Shown: one piece after another, positions 10,369 through 22,468 of the stretch
Numbering within the stretch: the first letter of the stretch is position 1
Layout of the letters: the number at the start of each line of letters is the position of its first letter
NCBI GenBank assembly: GCA_022494885.1
Contig: JAGVSM010004244.1
Coordinates: 1 to 64,000, forward strand
DNA length: 64,000 bases
Reading direction: 5' to 3'
From: Micrasema longulum
Lineage: Eukaryota > Arthropoda > Insecta > Trichoptera > Brachycentridae
Notes under the pieces: model-generated
The model's input: only the letters and a program-made list of their open reading frames with translations
Databases searched by the model: none
Told to the model about the DNA's origin: nothing
Translations under genes and position numbers: made by a program

Positions 10369-11466
10369 GGCAACATTAAAGCCGCTATAAAGAATGAAAT
10401 ATCAGAATGCCTTTCTGATATCATTACTGCAAATGCCACCTTCGAGTCAGAAATGATGTCTATTGGTCTAAAACACCAATCGGAGATGCTAGCCGCGAAG
10501 CTCTCCTTTACGGAACAGGCCCTAGAACAGGAAATTAGACACAGTTCAGTGTTGGCAGCTCAAGTGTCTTCCCCATCTAACACTCCCTCTCAACCAAATA
10601 ATGCTACTGTTTATACTCCTCCTGTGAGTTATGCGGGTGTAGCAGCAGCAAATTTACAAACAGCTTATCACAATTTCGACCAACCAGCCTTGAAACCGAA
10701 AACTCGGCACACGGTTATTATTCAGGGTAAAATAACGCCTACAGCGAGCGAAACCCTCGAAAAAACTATTAAAAGCACCGTCAACGTTGCAGCATTAGGG
10801 ATCGGAATAAAAAGCCTTAAAAAGACAACAAACAATAAAGTTCTTATACAGTGCGATACTGAAGAACAATGCAACCAGCTATCGGCCGAAATTTCAAAAA
10901 ATGACAGTCTTAAAGCCCAAATCGGCACCAAGATTAGACCAAAGGTCATCTTGAAGGGGATCGACGCCGATCTTACCAAAGAACAGATCGTAACTGCTCT
11001 GTTTAATCAAAACACAGCCCTAATAGACACTAATGAAACTTCCACTCCTAAGGCTTCCGTTCTCTTTACACTAGCTTTTAAAAAAGATGTCACACGCAAA
11101 TGCGCCGTGATTTCAGTCGAGCCTGAAATTTGGTCCCGCCTCGTTAAAATGGAACGCGTTAATATTGGGTACGACAGAGTCTGGGTGGCAGAATACATGG
11201 CCATCATTTCATGTCAAAAATGCATGAGTTACGGACATTCCGTTGCTCATTGCAAAAACAAAGAGGTCTGTTGGAAGTGTGGCGGAGAGCACAAAGCTGC
11301 TCAATGCTTAAATACCGACATAAAAATTAAATGTTACAACTGCTCCATAGTCAACAAAGTTTATAAAAGCAAAACACCAACTGACCACAAAGCTCTAAGT
11401 CTGGAGTGTCCGGCACACCAAAGACAACTAGTTAGATATAGAAACATGGTCGATTATGGACAGTAA
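10369..11466 (+). pseudogene. ORF1 (gag-like) of copy B, 5'-truncated
   Basis: Open directly from the telomeric junction (G-N-I-K-A-A-I...) to a TAA at 11464-11466; the first internal Met is at 10453. The N-terminal part is helical and Gln/Ala-rich. A central region (about 10700-11200) resembles the RNA-binding part of R1/TRAS ORF1. Two clear CCHC knuckles follow (C-x2-C-x4-H-x4-C in CQKCMSYGHSVAHC; CWKCGGEHKAAQC), plus a third partial one (CYNC). The protein would bind the element RNA and guide it to the target. It overlaps the ORF2 start by 11 bases in another frame, a layout suited to reinitiation. Confidence 0.85.
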
Positions 11467-14400
11467 ATCTATAAAAACCATTAAAGTTGCTCAGGCAAAC
11501 CTCCAAAGATGCGAGGCAGCCACATTGTCATTTTTAGAACAAGCTATACAACAAAAGTATGACATAGCACTCATACAAGAGCCGTATACTGGTAACACCG
11601 GAAAGATCAATAAATCAACGTTCAGTGGCAAAATATTTCAAAAGTGCAGCCGAAATTCACCAGTAAAGGCAGCCGTTATAATTTTTAACTCTGAGATATC
11701 TCAGAGCTGCATACTCTTAGATAAATATAGTGATACTACGAGCGTTTTTATTGAAATTAAAACAACATTACAACCACTTGTATTAGGCTCCCAATATTTT
11801 ACTCCAAGCGAAGACGTCGACTCCTGCCTGAGCAAAATCAGCACCATGTTGAACGATAAGATCAAAAATCTAATTCTTATCGGGGCAGATGCAAATTCTA
11901 AGAGCATCTGGTGGGGCAGCGACAGATCAGACAAAAGAGGAGATAGAGTTAATGACTTCATGTCCCAAAATCAACTTCACATATTAAACGAGGGAACCAC
12001 ACCCACATTCGAAACGTTTCGAGGAAATGATTTGTTAACAAGCATCATAGACATCACAACATGCTCTACAAACATGATTGGTCTAGTCGAAAAATGGCGA
12101 GTCGACCGACAGCTAGCCGCTCTTTCAGACCATAATGCAGTTACATTTAATATTAAATTAGAAACGGACTCTAATACTTGTGTAAATGACGCTACGACGT
12201 TTCTATACAAAACCAGCAAAGCAAACTGGAAAACATTTCAAAAAACCTTAAAGAAAATATTAACAGAAAAAGAGCTAAATTCAATAAAAATAGACGAAAA
12301 TATTGAACCGAGCGTCCTTAACAGACAGGTAAGTACGATTACAGATGCAATATCTGAAGCCTGTCGCTCATCCATCCCCAACATTAAAGCCTCAAAAACC
12401 AAAAATGTCCCTGGTGGACTGCAGAACTAAATGATCTTAAAAAAGAAGTCATTAGATTAAAAAGGAAATTGGTTAACTCGGCTGCTGGTAGAAGAAATTT
12501 TGTAACATTACCAGCATACATAGAGATCAAGCAAAAATATAAAGAGGCGATCTCGTTAGCTAAGACTAAAAGCTGGAAGGATTTCTGTACGGGACAAAAT
12601 AAAGATACGGTTTGGTCTACGGTACAAAGAATATTAAGAAATTCACAATCACGACCCCCCGAGACGCTTAAATTCAACGGCGTTCAAACCACCTCAGCGC
12701 AGGAGTCGGCAACTGAGCTTCTTAAACATTTCTTTCCGGATGATACCACGCACGGTGAAACAAGCGAGCAACTCGAAATTAGGCAAAATATAGCAAAAAA
12801 TCTACTAGCCGATAATGATATGCCTTTTACGTTATTAGAAATAAGAAATATTCTATTTAGTTTAAATTCCAGTAAAGCACCGGGCCGCGATCATTTCACT
12901 GCAGACATTTGCCAAAAAACATTCGAATGCATTCCGAACACCATTCATAGCATATTTAATGCGAGTCTGAGACTCGGCTGCTTCCCAGCACCATGGAAAA
13001 TTGCCAGAGTAAAAGTAATCCCAAAACCAGGTAAGGAAGATTACGGAGACGTGTCTTCATATAGGCCAATCGGTCTTTTACCCGTATTTGGAAAGGTCTT
13101 AGAAAAACTTCTAATCAAAAGAATCTCATGGAGATTCAATAAACTTGAAAAACTAAGCCCTAATCAATACGGATTTACCCAACAAAAGAGTGCCGAAGAC
13201 GCTATGGTGAACGCGGTCACTCTCATTAAAGAAGCAACAAAGAATGGTTACCATGTCTGTGCTATATCTTTAGATATTAAAGGGGCCTTCGATAACGCTT
13301 GGTGGCCCCATATTTTAAATCAATTAACAAAACTTGAGTGCCCGAAGAACATATTCAATGTCTTCCAAGACTACCACTCCGACAGGATGGTAGAAGTTAA
13401 ATACGCTGGCGCATACTCAAATAAAAGTTCAAACAAAGGTTGCATACAGGGATCTGCTTGTGGACCGGTGCTTTGGAATATCGTCCTAGACGAACTTTTA
13501 CAGTTAAGTTATCACTGCAATGTTCATTTACAAGCATTTGCAGATGATGTCCTAGTTTTAATAAAGCACAAAGATACGAACTTATTGGAACAAATAACAA
13601 ACGAAACTCTCTCCTTAGTCACTTCTTGGGGAGACAAAGTAAAATTAAAATTTTCCGAAGAAAAAACAAATGCTCTATTTATAACTAAGAGAAAAGCACA
13701 ACCTCCAAATATATTTATGAGAGGAAAAAGGCTTTATTTTGTCAAAGATTGTAAAATCCTTGGTGTAGTTCTGGACGAAAATCTAAATTGGAGTAAACAC
13801 GTTGACTCAATAACAAAAAAAGCAGCGAAAATAGCAAATCGCCTAACATTCATGGCCAAACCGACATGGGGACTCAGCCCAGAAATAGTAAGAACGATTT
13901 ATAGCGGGGTAGTAGAACCCACTATTACTTATGCTGCCGCGGTATGGTCAGAAGCAGCAAAGAGGAAAAATATCCAGACAAAACTAAATAGAATTCAACG
14001 GTCAATGGGAATAAGAATAAGCAAAGCATATAGAACTACATCCCTCACCTCGGTCCAGGCAATTGCAGGACTCATGCCATTGGATATTAGAATTAAAGAG
14101 ATTAGCGATATCTATTACACAAAATTGAACCATACTATCATAAATGCTCCAAACGACATATTGTATCAAGGAAGGATCGCCTATACAGATCTTCCACATC
14201 CAAGCAAACAAGTGGGCTTATCTACTGGGCATCCAGAAACGTACGCCAGACTTGAATTTCCAGAGGATGAAATAGACATCTACACGGACGGCAGTAAAAC
14301 TGGAGGGAAAGTGGGCGCTGCCTTCGCCGCATTTGACAATTCCGGAGAGTTGTACAGTAAGAAGCTTCCCATGGCAGACTACTGCACGGTATTCCAAGCC

Positions 14401-15144
14401 GAACTCTTCGCAATTGTGAAGGCACTAGAATGGGTCACTAGCAAAAAGAAAAACTGGAAGACTGTCAACTTATTGTCAGATTCAAAAAGCTCTATTCAGG
14501 CGCTAGATGATGGATCGCCTAACAATCCCATGGTATTCTGCATACAAGAATCTTCGAGAAATCTCGAGAAAAGAGGCATTGAATGCAAATTCTTGTGGAT
14601 ACGTGGTCATAACGGTCTCTCTGGAAATGATAGAGCTGACGAGTTAGCGAAAGATGCAGCCTTACACGTAAAAACTGTAAAGCTATACACAAAGTTTCCA
14701 CTAAGCTACGCAAAAAGGGAACTAAGAGAAAAGTCTCTCGAAGAATGGGAAAACCGATACCAAACAAGCTCTACTGGGTCAGTAACTAAATATTTCTTTG
14801 AAAATTTAAATGACTGCAAACAATTTGGCAAAGCAAACAAACACACCTTTGAATTAACACAAATTCTCACAGGTCACGGTGCTACACTTTCGTATCTTCA
14901 CAGATTTAAATTGAAGAGTAGCAGTGCCTGCCCATGCGATACGCTAAGCGAGCAAAATGTCCAACATCTTCTCCTTCACTGCCCAATGTTTGCGAAAGAA
15001 AGGTATGATTTGGAAAAAGAGTGCAACAAAAGAAAAATTGCAATTGAAGATTTTCGGACAGTTCTACAGCACAGCATATTGTCCCAAAAGTTCGTGTCTT
15101 ACGCTAAACTAATAATAGAAAAAATAAGGCCAATGAACAAGTAA
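11456..15144 (+). pseudogene. ORF2 (endonuclease/RT/RNase H) of copy B, one frameshift
   Basis: Starts at ATG 11456 (KVAQANLQRCEAAT, the usual endonuclease opening). It shows ALIQEPYTG, LIGADANSKSIWWGS and LSDHNAVTF, the catalytic endonuclease motifs. The frame stops at 12430 after a one-base change near 12405; the next frame is open from about 12430 to 15144 (first Met shown at 12469). RT motifs: VIPKPGK, YRPIGLLPVFGKVLEKLL, SLDIKGAFDNAWWP, GCIQGSACGPVLWN, and AFADD (about 13540). RNase H shows YTDGSKTGG, FQAELFAI, LLSDSKSS and WIRGHNGLSGNDRAD, a complete catalytic set. The tail has CPCD...HLLLHCPMF. Apart from the single break it is well preserved, so insertion was recent. Confidence 0.88.
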
Positions 15145-15890
15145 TGGGGCAGGTACCCAAAACTTTTCAACTGTGATATGCATGCACTAACAATAGACAT
15201 AGCTATATTTTATATTTAAATTGCTATAGTTTAACCATTTTACAGTTGTTACTGTTATTTTGTTACTTGTTGTTACTTGTTGCTTTGACTGACTCTGTAA
15301 TGTAACTTTTGTTACATTATTGTTTTGAAGTTGATATGTAACTTTGCTACATATATATTGTTATGAAGTAGGTGCGTAACTTTTGTTAAGTATCTATTGT
15401 TAAATAACTTATTGTTACAAATTATTATGTAACTTTCGTTACATTTATTGTTATTATGTTATAGAAATATAAATTTATGTTAATCCCTTTCCAGTCAAGG
15501 TTTTACATGGTTCCCTTGACAACGGTGCTGATTCCAATTCCGAGTCTCGACATGCGCACGTGTTGCTGGATATGTTGTGGTGACTAAGTTAGTGTACGCA
15601 GAGCGCACTTGGCAAAAACCGCAAGGTGACCGCCTGTGCATGAAGCGTGACACTGGACTGGGAATCGTGACATTGTTTGGTAAAACGTGGGCGGGCGGGA
15701 CGAAGATGGATAGGCACTAGACGAATGTCGGAAAGTGCAAATAGTCCATGTCACAGCTTCAACACAAAACATAAACACATAAAATCATACACAAAGCACT
15801 AACAAAAATAACAGCCCAAAAATATCACCTTGTATAGTTATAAGCAAGGGATATCAAATAACACAACAAAAAAAAAAAAAAAAAAAAAAA
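15145..15890 (+). other. 3' UTR and poly(A) of copy B
   Basis: Nearly identical to 9583-10326. It contains the small stem-loop array (15299-15455), a moderately GC-rich block (15540-15740) and a terminal poly(A) of about 22 A (15868-15890) that abuts CCTAA repeats. No coding potential is supported. Confidence 0.8.
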
Positions 15891-15916
15891 CCTAACCTAA
15901 CCTAACCTAACCTAAC
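15891..15916 (+). repeat. telomere-type repeat (CCTAA)5
   Basis: Five CCTAA units plus one C between the poly(A) of copy B and the 5' end of copy C. It has the same sense as the run at 10327-10368, so all three elements were inserted in the same orientation relative to the telomere repeat. Confidence 0.95.
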
Positions 15917-16670
15917 ATTCACTCGTTTCTTCTAAAGTAGTAGTTTTTGTGCGTTTTTTCACATCAGTAAACTTAACAAATTCAGTAAAGTAGATTAAAT
16001 TCCATTTTTATATTATAAATTCGAAAAGGTACCGGCCGTTTGGGCCAATTGAATCTACCCTTTTTTTTTTTTTTTTTTTTTCGTCGTTTGGCCGAATCGC
16101 ACATACTCACTTAATCTCTCGTGACCCTTAAATTTTTACTTATAAATAATAATGGTTCTTAGAACCCCTCCACGGAGAACCCGAAAAGATCCTCCTGACA
16201 GATCTTTATCAGGAGGCCCACTCTCTCCTCCCTCTCCGATTCCTTCAACATCGAAAAAAGCATATTCTGATGATGAAGAATGCCCCGAAGAGCAAAGTCA
16301 TGAAATCGTCATGATACTTTCGCCCACAGATACCATTCAATCAAAAGCAGAGCAAGCGATTCGCGCTTTGTCAAATAGTGGAAACATTAAAAGCTCCATT
16401 AAAGCAGAAATTCGTGACTGCCTCAAAGCTATAATTTTTGCAAATACTGCTATTGCCGCTGAGGCTTCGGCGACAAAAATTCGCTTTGAAGCAGAGTCTC
16501 TTAAAGCACAACTTTTGTATACTGAGCAGGTTCTTGTACAAGAAATAAAGCATAGTGAAGCCTCAAGGCTATAAAGAGGTCAACCTCGTTCAAAGCACAT
16601 ATTACTATGCCCCAAAGCTCTTCATTATCGCATGCTACCGCATCCTCAGCCATAAGCTATGCTCTGAAAA
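15917..16670 (+). mobile_element. TRAS-like retrotransposon copy C (5' end only)
   Basis: Begins exactly after CCTAAC. It has a 5' UTR of about 235 bp (15917-16151) with a long T run (16061-16081). An ORF1 start at 16152 follows, homologous to copy B from the GNIK motif. ORF1-like sequence can be followed with a frame change to about 16665 (SSSLSHATASSAISYA), then is lost. This copy preserves the 5' part absent from B and so defines the family's start. Confidence 0.8.
16152..16574 (+). pseudogene. ORF1 N-terminal part of copy C
   Basis: A 140-codon frame that opens with MVLRTPPRRTRK and an acidic, Ser/Pro-rich segment. It then shows the helical region that aligns with copy B (GNIKSSIKAEIRDCL... 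against GNIKAAIKNEISECL...). The stop at 16572 cuts the protein before the RNA-binding and CCHC parts. The first ATG after the 5' UTR was taken as the start. The basic N-terminus could be a nuclear-targeting region; that is inference. Confidence 0.75.
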
Positions 16671-17015
16671 TATGCATACTGAACGATAATCGAGAGGTGG
16701 AAATTGAAAGAAGGTAAGGTCTTACATAGGCGATGATCACGCCACTTGCTTGTTAGCAGTTGATCGCTCGAAATTCTGGTTCGCGGAATGCGTTATTCTT
16801 TATTTGCTTTGCCACGGAACCCTAAATATAATGACTTCAATAACCTACCCTATCCTAGGTTCTGGCACTTTTACTTTCTGGAACTTCTATCACCGCATTC
16901 AGGATCAGATCAGATCTTGCGGTCAGGAAGGAGGGGCACTTGACGATTACACAGTAGATTGAATAGTTATTGATCGCAAAATATCTTCTTCGATCGTGAT
17001 GAGAATATAAAAAGC
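16671..17015. other. no gene recognised
   Basis: No supported coding sequence or repeat structure between the lost end of copy C and the inverted-repeat transposon. Confidence 0.4.
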
Positions 17016-17019
17016 ACAT

Positions 17020-19556
17020 CGCATCCCTAGTTCTAGACTATGACACGTCAAAAAATAGCATTCTGAGATAATTGAATCCAAAGTTTCATTTCTCCGAAAA
17101 AAATCAAAGAATGTGTTTAGTTAACTGTGGTTTTTTTATAATTTGTTTGTCCGGGTTTGTATTTTCAAATGCAATTTTTTTTAAATATTATAAGGAAATT
17201 GTATGTATAGTCGTGTTTTTGAGATATACTCTAAAACTAGACGAATAAAATATTTGAATCAAGAATTTGAGTTAACTGATCATATACATTATTATTGCAC
17301 TAACAAAAGTGGGAAATAAGATAATTTTTCTTTAAGATATTATGCAAAAGAATAAACTATCATTAATTTTTAACAATTTTTTTTATTTTGGGCCAAAATA
17401 ACCTCTAAAAACAAAAAAAAAACAGCATAGAAACCATCTTACCAAATTATTATAGTTTAGTAATGTAATTGAAAGAAATAATAAGAACTTTCAAAGTCTC
17501 TTGCAAAAATACAATGGTTTATAGGTGCAAATTCAAAAATTGGAATAATTTTAATCATCGTTTTCTTTATAAGTCGATGGATTTTCTCTTTGAGATCAAC
17601 GATTTTTAAATTATTGTAAAAAACGTGGTATGGCGTAGGAATTTTAATTTAATTAGAATTAGAATTAAATTTTTCTTACATAGGTTTAAAAGATCTCTCT
17701 TTTTGTTCAGTTATTCCCAGTGGCACACTATAAGCTTTCTGAAAATTCATACAATTTAAACTTAAATCCTTTTTTTACAATGTCAAATATTGTAAAATTG
17801 TAGGTTGTGAGTTTTTGGGTGTAGTAAAAGTCTGAAACTTCACCACAGGGCGATCAAAGAACTGCCAGTAAATCGAAGCATGCGACCATTATCTCTGAAT
17901 CGGGGGTAGCAGCATTTGCCTCTCTTTTTTGTTTCGGATATGATAATTAATTTAAACTAATTGTTTTGATTTTCGCGTCTCATTAGAATTTTAATATGAT
18001 GTGCACTTTTTTAGGTTGGAAACGCCCAATGTTGAATTCAGTATTAAAGTTTGTAGAATACTGCGACAATTTAACAAATGATAGATTATTTTTAACACTT
18101 TTCTTTGTATAGTCTATTTAGTGTTGCCAAATTCAAAGACCCATCAGTGAACTCTCTGGTAGTTTAGGCTCTCAGAAAGAAGGATTCCATTCTTGCTATT
18201 GATGAACTCCCTAACATATTGTTTTAATTCAGCGTCATTTTTTTTATGATTGTCATGTGAGCTCTAAGATCTTTTTAGATTATTCCATCACTGCTTGTTT
18301 TATTTATAAGTGTTCTTATCATGATAGAACTGATTGACAAGGTTGCCAAAAAAACTTTTCACAACCCCTTGTTCGTTCGGGTACATCGAAATAATATGCC
18401 GCTTTCTTAGAGCGATTGCTGCTCTCTCTGACATACCTATACTTTGGATTAATTTCTTCCATACATTTGGAAATGAAATATCTCTGCTGGTTCACTTCTC
18501 CAATATTCCAAAACTTTTGTAAAATTGTTTTACATTGGTCGTGGGTAATTTTAAAACTACATTTCAATCTGCATTTATGGTTCTTTTAACAATTTTTTTC
18601 AAAACTTCTCGACCCTTAGTGTTAGCGTATGCTTCATCTTTGTGTCTCTTACGTTTGTTTTCATTCACCACCCAATTGTCTGAGTTTCTTACCCTTTTCT
18701 TGCTCTTACGTTGTTCAACAACTTGTTGATCTGCCTGAATTATGTCAAGCACGTTGGTGGTTACATTGTTGGTGGTATTAGTAGTTGGTAGAAGTGACTC
18801 TTATTCTAGCTGGTGAAATGTCTCAACCGTAGGAATATCAGAAGATTGTTTATTATCATTCATTTGGAGGTGTATACTATCAGCAGTAGTATCACTCTCA
18901 GATGACGAAAGTTCAGATTTCAATGGTTCCCATTAACCTACTTCATGTATTTTTGTATCCAAAAACTCATTAGTGTCCTCAGTATAACATTCCACTTGTA
19001 CAACAGGCACCGGGTCCAAATTTTGTAGGTTAGGTTTTGACGAACTCTTATATAATATAATTTTTTAATCTAATGCCCTTTTTTCTAGCCAATTCAATGC
19101 AATATTTACTTCTTAATGAACTCATCTTGAAAAATAAACGAATACTTAAAGTGTATATAAGAGTATCTCAGTGCTTAAAACGAAATATCTGTAAACAATA
19201 GAGCGCGCTTCGAAATAAACTATGACTGTCGAAAATTAATGTGTTACCAAAACTAAAAAATTAAGTCATTTGTCTATTCTTAAACTATGATAATTCGAAA
19301 ATTTATTAGTCTAAAATTCATAAATATGTTGTTTTCTGATACAAGACTATAGAAACTCAAAATATCATAGCTTTGAAATACCACACTATGATTTAAGAAA
19401 ATTTAAGACAGCATTTTGTGTTATTAAATTTAGAACAGTTCATTTAGACTTGTGATAGTTTTTGACCAGGTAGTTTATCATATTATTAATACTTCTACAT
19501 TATTAACTCAAAATCTCAGTTTTTTTAAATTGTCATAGTCTTAAACTAGGGGTGCG
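17020..19556 (-). mobile_element. DNA transposon with 26-bp TIRs, superfamily unassigned
   Basis: The left end (17020: CGCATCCCTAGTTCTAGACT...) and the right end read in reverse (from 19556: CGCACCCCTAGTTTAAGACT...) match at 23 of 26 positions. Both continue into CTATGACA and an A-run. ACAT directly flanks both sides (17016-17019 and 19557-19560), a likely 4-bp target duplication. The right subterminal 350 bp has several copies of an ACTATGA/TCATAG motif in both orientations. On the minus strand it carries a decayed ORF of a multicopy uncharacterised arthropod protein. A 4-bp duplication is compatible with Sola2 or Academ-like elements, but I cannot assign it. Confidence 0.7.
18319..19127 (-). 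pseudogene. decayed ORF of an uncharacterised arthropod multicopy (transposon-borne) protein
   Basis: From ATG near 19125 (MSSLRSKYCIELARKKGIRL) through an acidic/Ser-rich linker (about 19000-18780) to a basic stretch with KSKKRVRNSDNWVVNENKRK and TKGREVLKKIVK. A cysteine-containing block follows: CSFKI, KFWNIGEVNQQRYFISK, INPKYRYV, AYYF, RGCEKFFW. I recognise this order of motifs (Cys block, FW-x-LG, KYR, CKxFF) from many unnamed arthropod proteins that behave like repeats. Frame changes near 18567 and stops upstream break it. The C-terminal part of the usual protein is missing after 18319. Function unknown; a transposase is plausible from its position between TIRs. Confidence 0.55.
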
Positions 19557-19560
19557 ACAT

Positions 19561-22468
19561 GTACACACGATCAGTTCAGTGGTAATTCTCAGGCCGAGAC
19601 AATACCGGTACCCACGGTAGGCAAATGCAACATCTTAACCAAGGCCCCGTAGGTAGCAAATAAATTTGAACGCCTCACCCCAGTAATTGTGCTATGTATA
19701 TGGGTGTGTACACATAGAGTTAATGTGGCGGAACCAGGTGGTCCAAAGACCAGAACTTTGGTAAGCTGTAATAAGTCTCCTAAGTATTCACATTACTTTA
19801 AAAAAAAATTTAAGGCTAATCTTCTCCTTGTTTATATGACAGAATTTTTTTTGTATCCACGAAGACAATTTAAACTAATTTTATCAATAACACACAAGGG
19901 GCTATGGAAAATATAATGCTGGGTAAGAGATTAACTAACTTAAACCGAGGTGAAAGGCTTGATTGTTAATTTAATGTTAACTATAATTTATAAAATGTCG
20001 CATTTCTATAGAAAATATATATTTGAGGAGCTAGTTAAAATACGCAAGGCCGCTGCAAATCACTAGTTAAAAAAATTAACAACCCAATATATGGTGCTCC
20101 TGTTTTTTATAATTTATTTTAAATTTTAACATTTAATTTGCCAGTACCTAGGACTAACTCAAGGAAAAACTACTTTTTCTTTAGAGCATGTCATTATTAT
20201 AATACTGTTCTCTCCGGTCACGCACATTTTTCATCTCTCCTATATGAAATATAGAAAACTCCTTATAAGGAGTCTATGTCTATAGACAGTACACCCGTTT
20301 AGTTTTACGATGAAATTCTCTTAGGGAAGGACTCAACTAAAACCAAGAAACTTGTCAAGGAAACGGGTTTTAAATGATTTTCAAAATGTTTTTTTTTTTT
20401 AAGAAATTCTTTATTCCAGTATTCGTGTACACTATTTACAATATATTTGGTAGTCAGTAACAGTAATAATTGCGGAGATTCTTTTCAATAAATCACTAAA
20501 TAAACGCTATAAGAATCGCCACCTGAGAGGACCACCGAGGGCGCGGGCGCGGGCGAAGTTCGGCGGCTGCGCCCTCACTGCGTACAACACCCGCCGTACC
20601 GCAGCGCTGTCCTGAAAAGCGATCCATCTCGCGACCGACGACCGCTGACCATCTAGCGATTACTTTTCTACATCCACGAAAAGACAATGTAACATTCATA
20701 TAACAATGGTAACAAATAACGAAACAATAAGCACGAATCACAGAAATATTATTAAATATTTGAAATAAAAACTTATTTTTAGAAAACTACTTATTTTACA
20801 AATTAAAATGCATGGGTAAACAGAATAATATCGACCGTTTAAATTTCCCGAGAAGTTCGACAAACTTGCCGCCGACTGCGGTTGACAAGTTCAGTACCTA
20901 TTACATACATACATACATAAATAATGTTATTATAACAATGTAATAATCAATGAATGTCATAATATTGGAGAATATCAGATTTTTGTTTTATTTCTCACTC
21001 GTCACGTAATTTGGGAATAAATCTACCGAGACTAGAAGGTTCGCGATACAGTTAACCGGTGCTCGGACCTCGGGTAGCGGAGTGCCGGACCCGCAGCGGG
21101 ACCGGGGGCCGGGGGCCGGGGACCGGGAGAGAACAACGCTGCAGGTTACAGCACCCATCTATTGACTATAGTTAGATGTAAGAAGTAATATTATGTTTTG
21201 TATAATACTATAAATAATAATATTTTATCAGATAAGCTTTCGTATTAGCACATGAAGGTACGTTTGCTTCGGTAGAATGACACAATAGAATTATAATTAT
21301 AGGTTACCTAATGTATTTATAGGTAAACGCATTTTAGTATGTTAACGGTATTAAAATAAATGAAAACGTGTATGTAACGTTCACTTCTGCCATGAGCGGC
21401 TCTAAATAATCCACATGAGTTTTTTTCCCTCACCGCACATATTGTACATTGGTGGGTAATATTGAGCAGATTTATAATATTATATAACTGAATACAATCT
21501 TTCTCAGATTAAATGACAGTTCTAACGCTAATGGTTTTAATCTAGGTAATATTTTAAGTATAACAGTTTGTTTTTTATGCAGTTACAAAATACATTATAG
21601 ACGAGTTGATACAGTCAACTTGGCGAATGCAATAAAATATGTTTTTAAAACTAAATAATGAAAACTGACTTCCATAATACTCGTACTGAGGCGCATGTAG
21701 GGGGTACTCTGTCAGCCAGCTGCTCTCGTGATTTTATTTAACTTAAAACCCTTTTTAAATAATATTTATGTTAACCTTAGGGCAGTAAACCAATCTAAAT
21801 CTTTGTGTATGGTAAGTATGCTTTACTCACAACAATCAAGGGGTGAAAAATAGTATTTATTATTGAGAACATAAGTAGGCTTGTATCTCAGGTAGGTACC
21901 TCATCGATCGCATAAAGTTAAGTAATGAAAATGATCGATTTGCATATATAATGTAAGAACGAAATATTACTAAAATAATAAAATTACCAGAGTCCCAAAG
22001 TTTTTACTTTCCGTAAAAACTTTTAGAGTAATAAAATAAAAAACGATATTGCATAATTATGTTGCATCAAAAACATTTTCATGGACACGACGAAAAATGA
22101 TTGAATCGTACCAACTTATTTTCTTTGCAATAAATATTTTTTAATATCTCCTCATACCGAATCAGGATTCAGGAGACTGCAGACTAGCAGCTAGAAATTC
22201 AATAGGTACCTACTACTAAAAAAAATCTAATTTTAGCGATCGCATTACTTCTAACTTTAGAAAGTATCGATAATTCGTACAAAATGTTTGTAATAATAAC
22301 TTATACATGTAATAATGAGTTTCCTAGAAAGGGAATAGTTGGTCACCACTCACCGATCACCAGGCACACCGGTCACACCGGTCACAGTGGGTACTAGGTA
22401 AATACAAATGCCCATAGGTGATATATACTCGTATATATATAATATATCATCGCGCATCTTCCACGCGT
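19561..22468. other. unassigned AT-rich stretch with a small GC-rich patch
   Basis: No recognisable gene or element. A GC-rich patch at 20510-20660 and another at 21060-21140 (GGGGGCC-type runs) stand out, as do short (CATA)n and (TA)n tracts near 20905 and 22425. On the minus strand an AATAAA lies at 20408-20413. The stretch could belong to a long 3' UTR of the p35 gene, but nothing proves it. Confidence 0.4.

Larger units (their letters stand above)
10369..15890 (+). mobile_element. R1/TRAS-like telomere-repeat-associated non-LTR retrotransposon, copy B
   Basis: A nearly full element: most of ORF1 (gag-like, CCHC knuckles), ORF2 (endonuclease, RT, RNase H, Cys/His tail), a 3' UTR of about 720 bp and poly(A) to 15890. 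It is joined to (CCTAA)n at both ends. Compared with copy C, B starts at the codon matching residue 77 of ORF1, so the 5' UTR and the ORF1 start are missing. One frameshift breaks ORF2 near 12405. The architecture and target match the TRAS/SART families described from Lepidoptera; which of the two orientations relative to telomeric repeat applies needs a phylogeny. Confidence 0.9.

Noticed and set aside
10327..15916. Telomeric repeats as a sign of a true chromosome end
   Set aside because: The runs are short (42 and 26 bp) and flanked on both sides by many kilobases of other sequence, so they are interstitial in this window.
20496..20741. 81-codon frame on the minus strand in a GC-rich patch
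   Set aside because: No family resemblance, Arg/Ala composition driven by GC repeats, and no splice or start context; probably untranslated.
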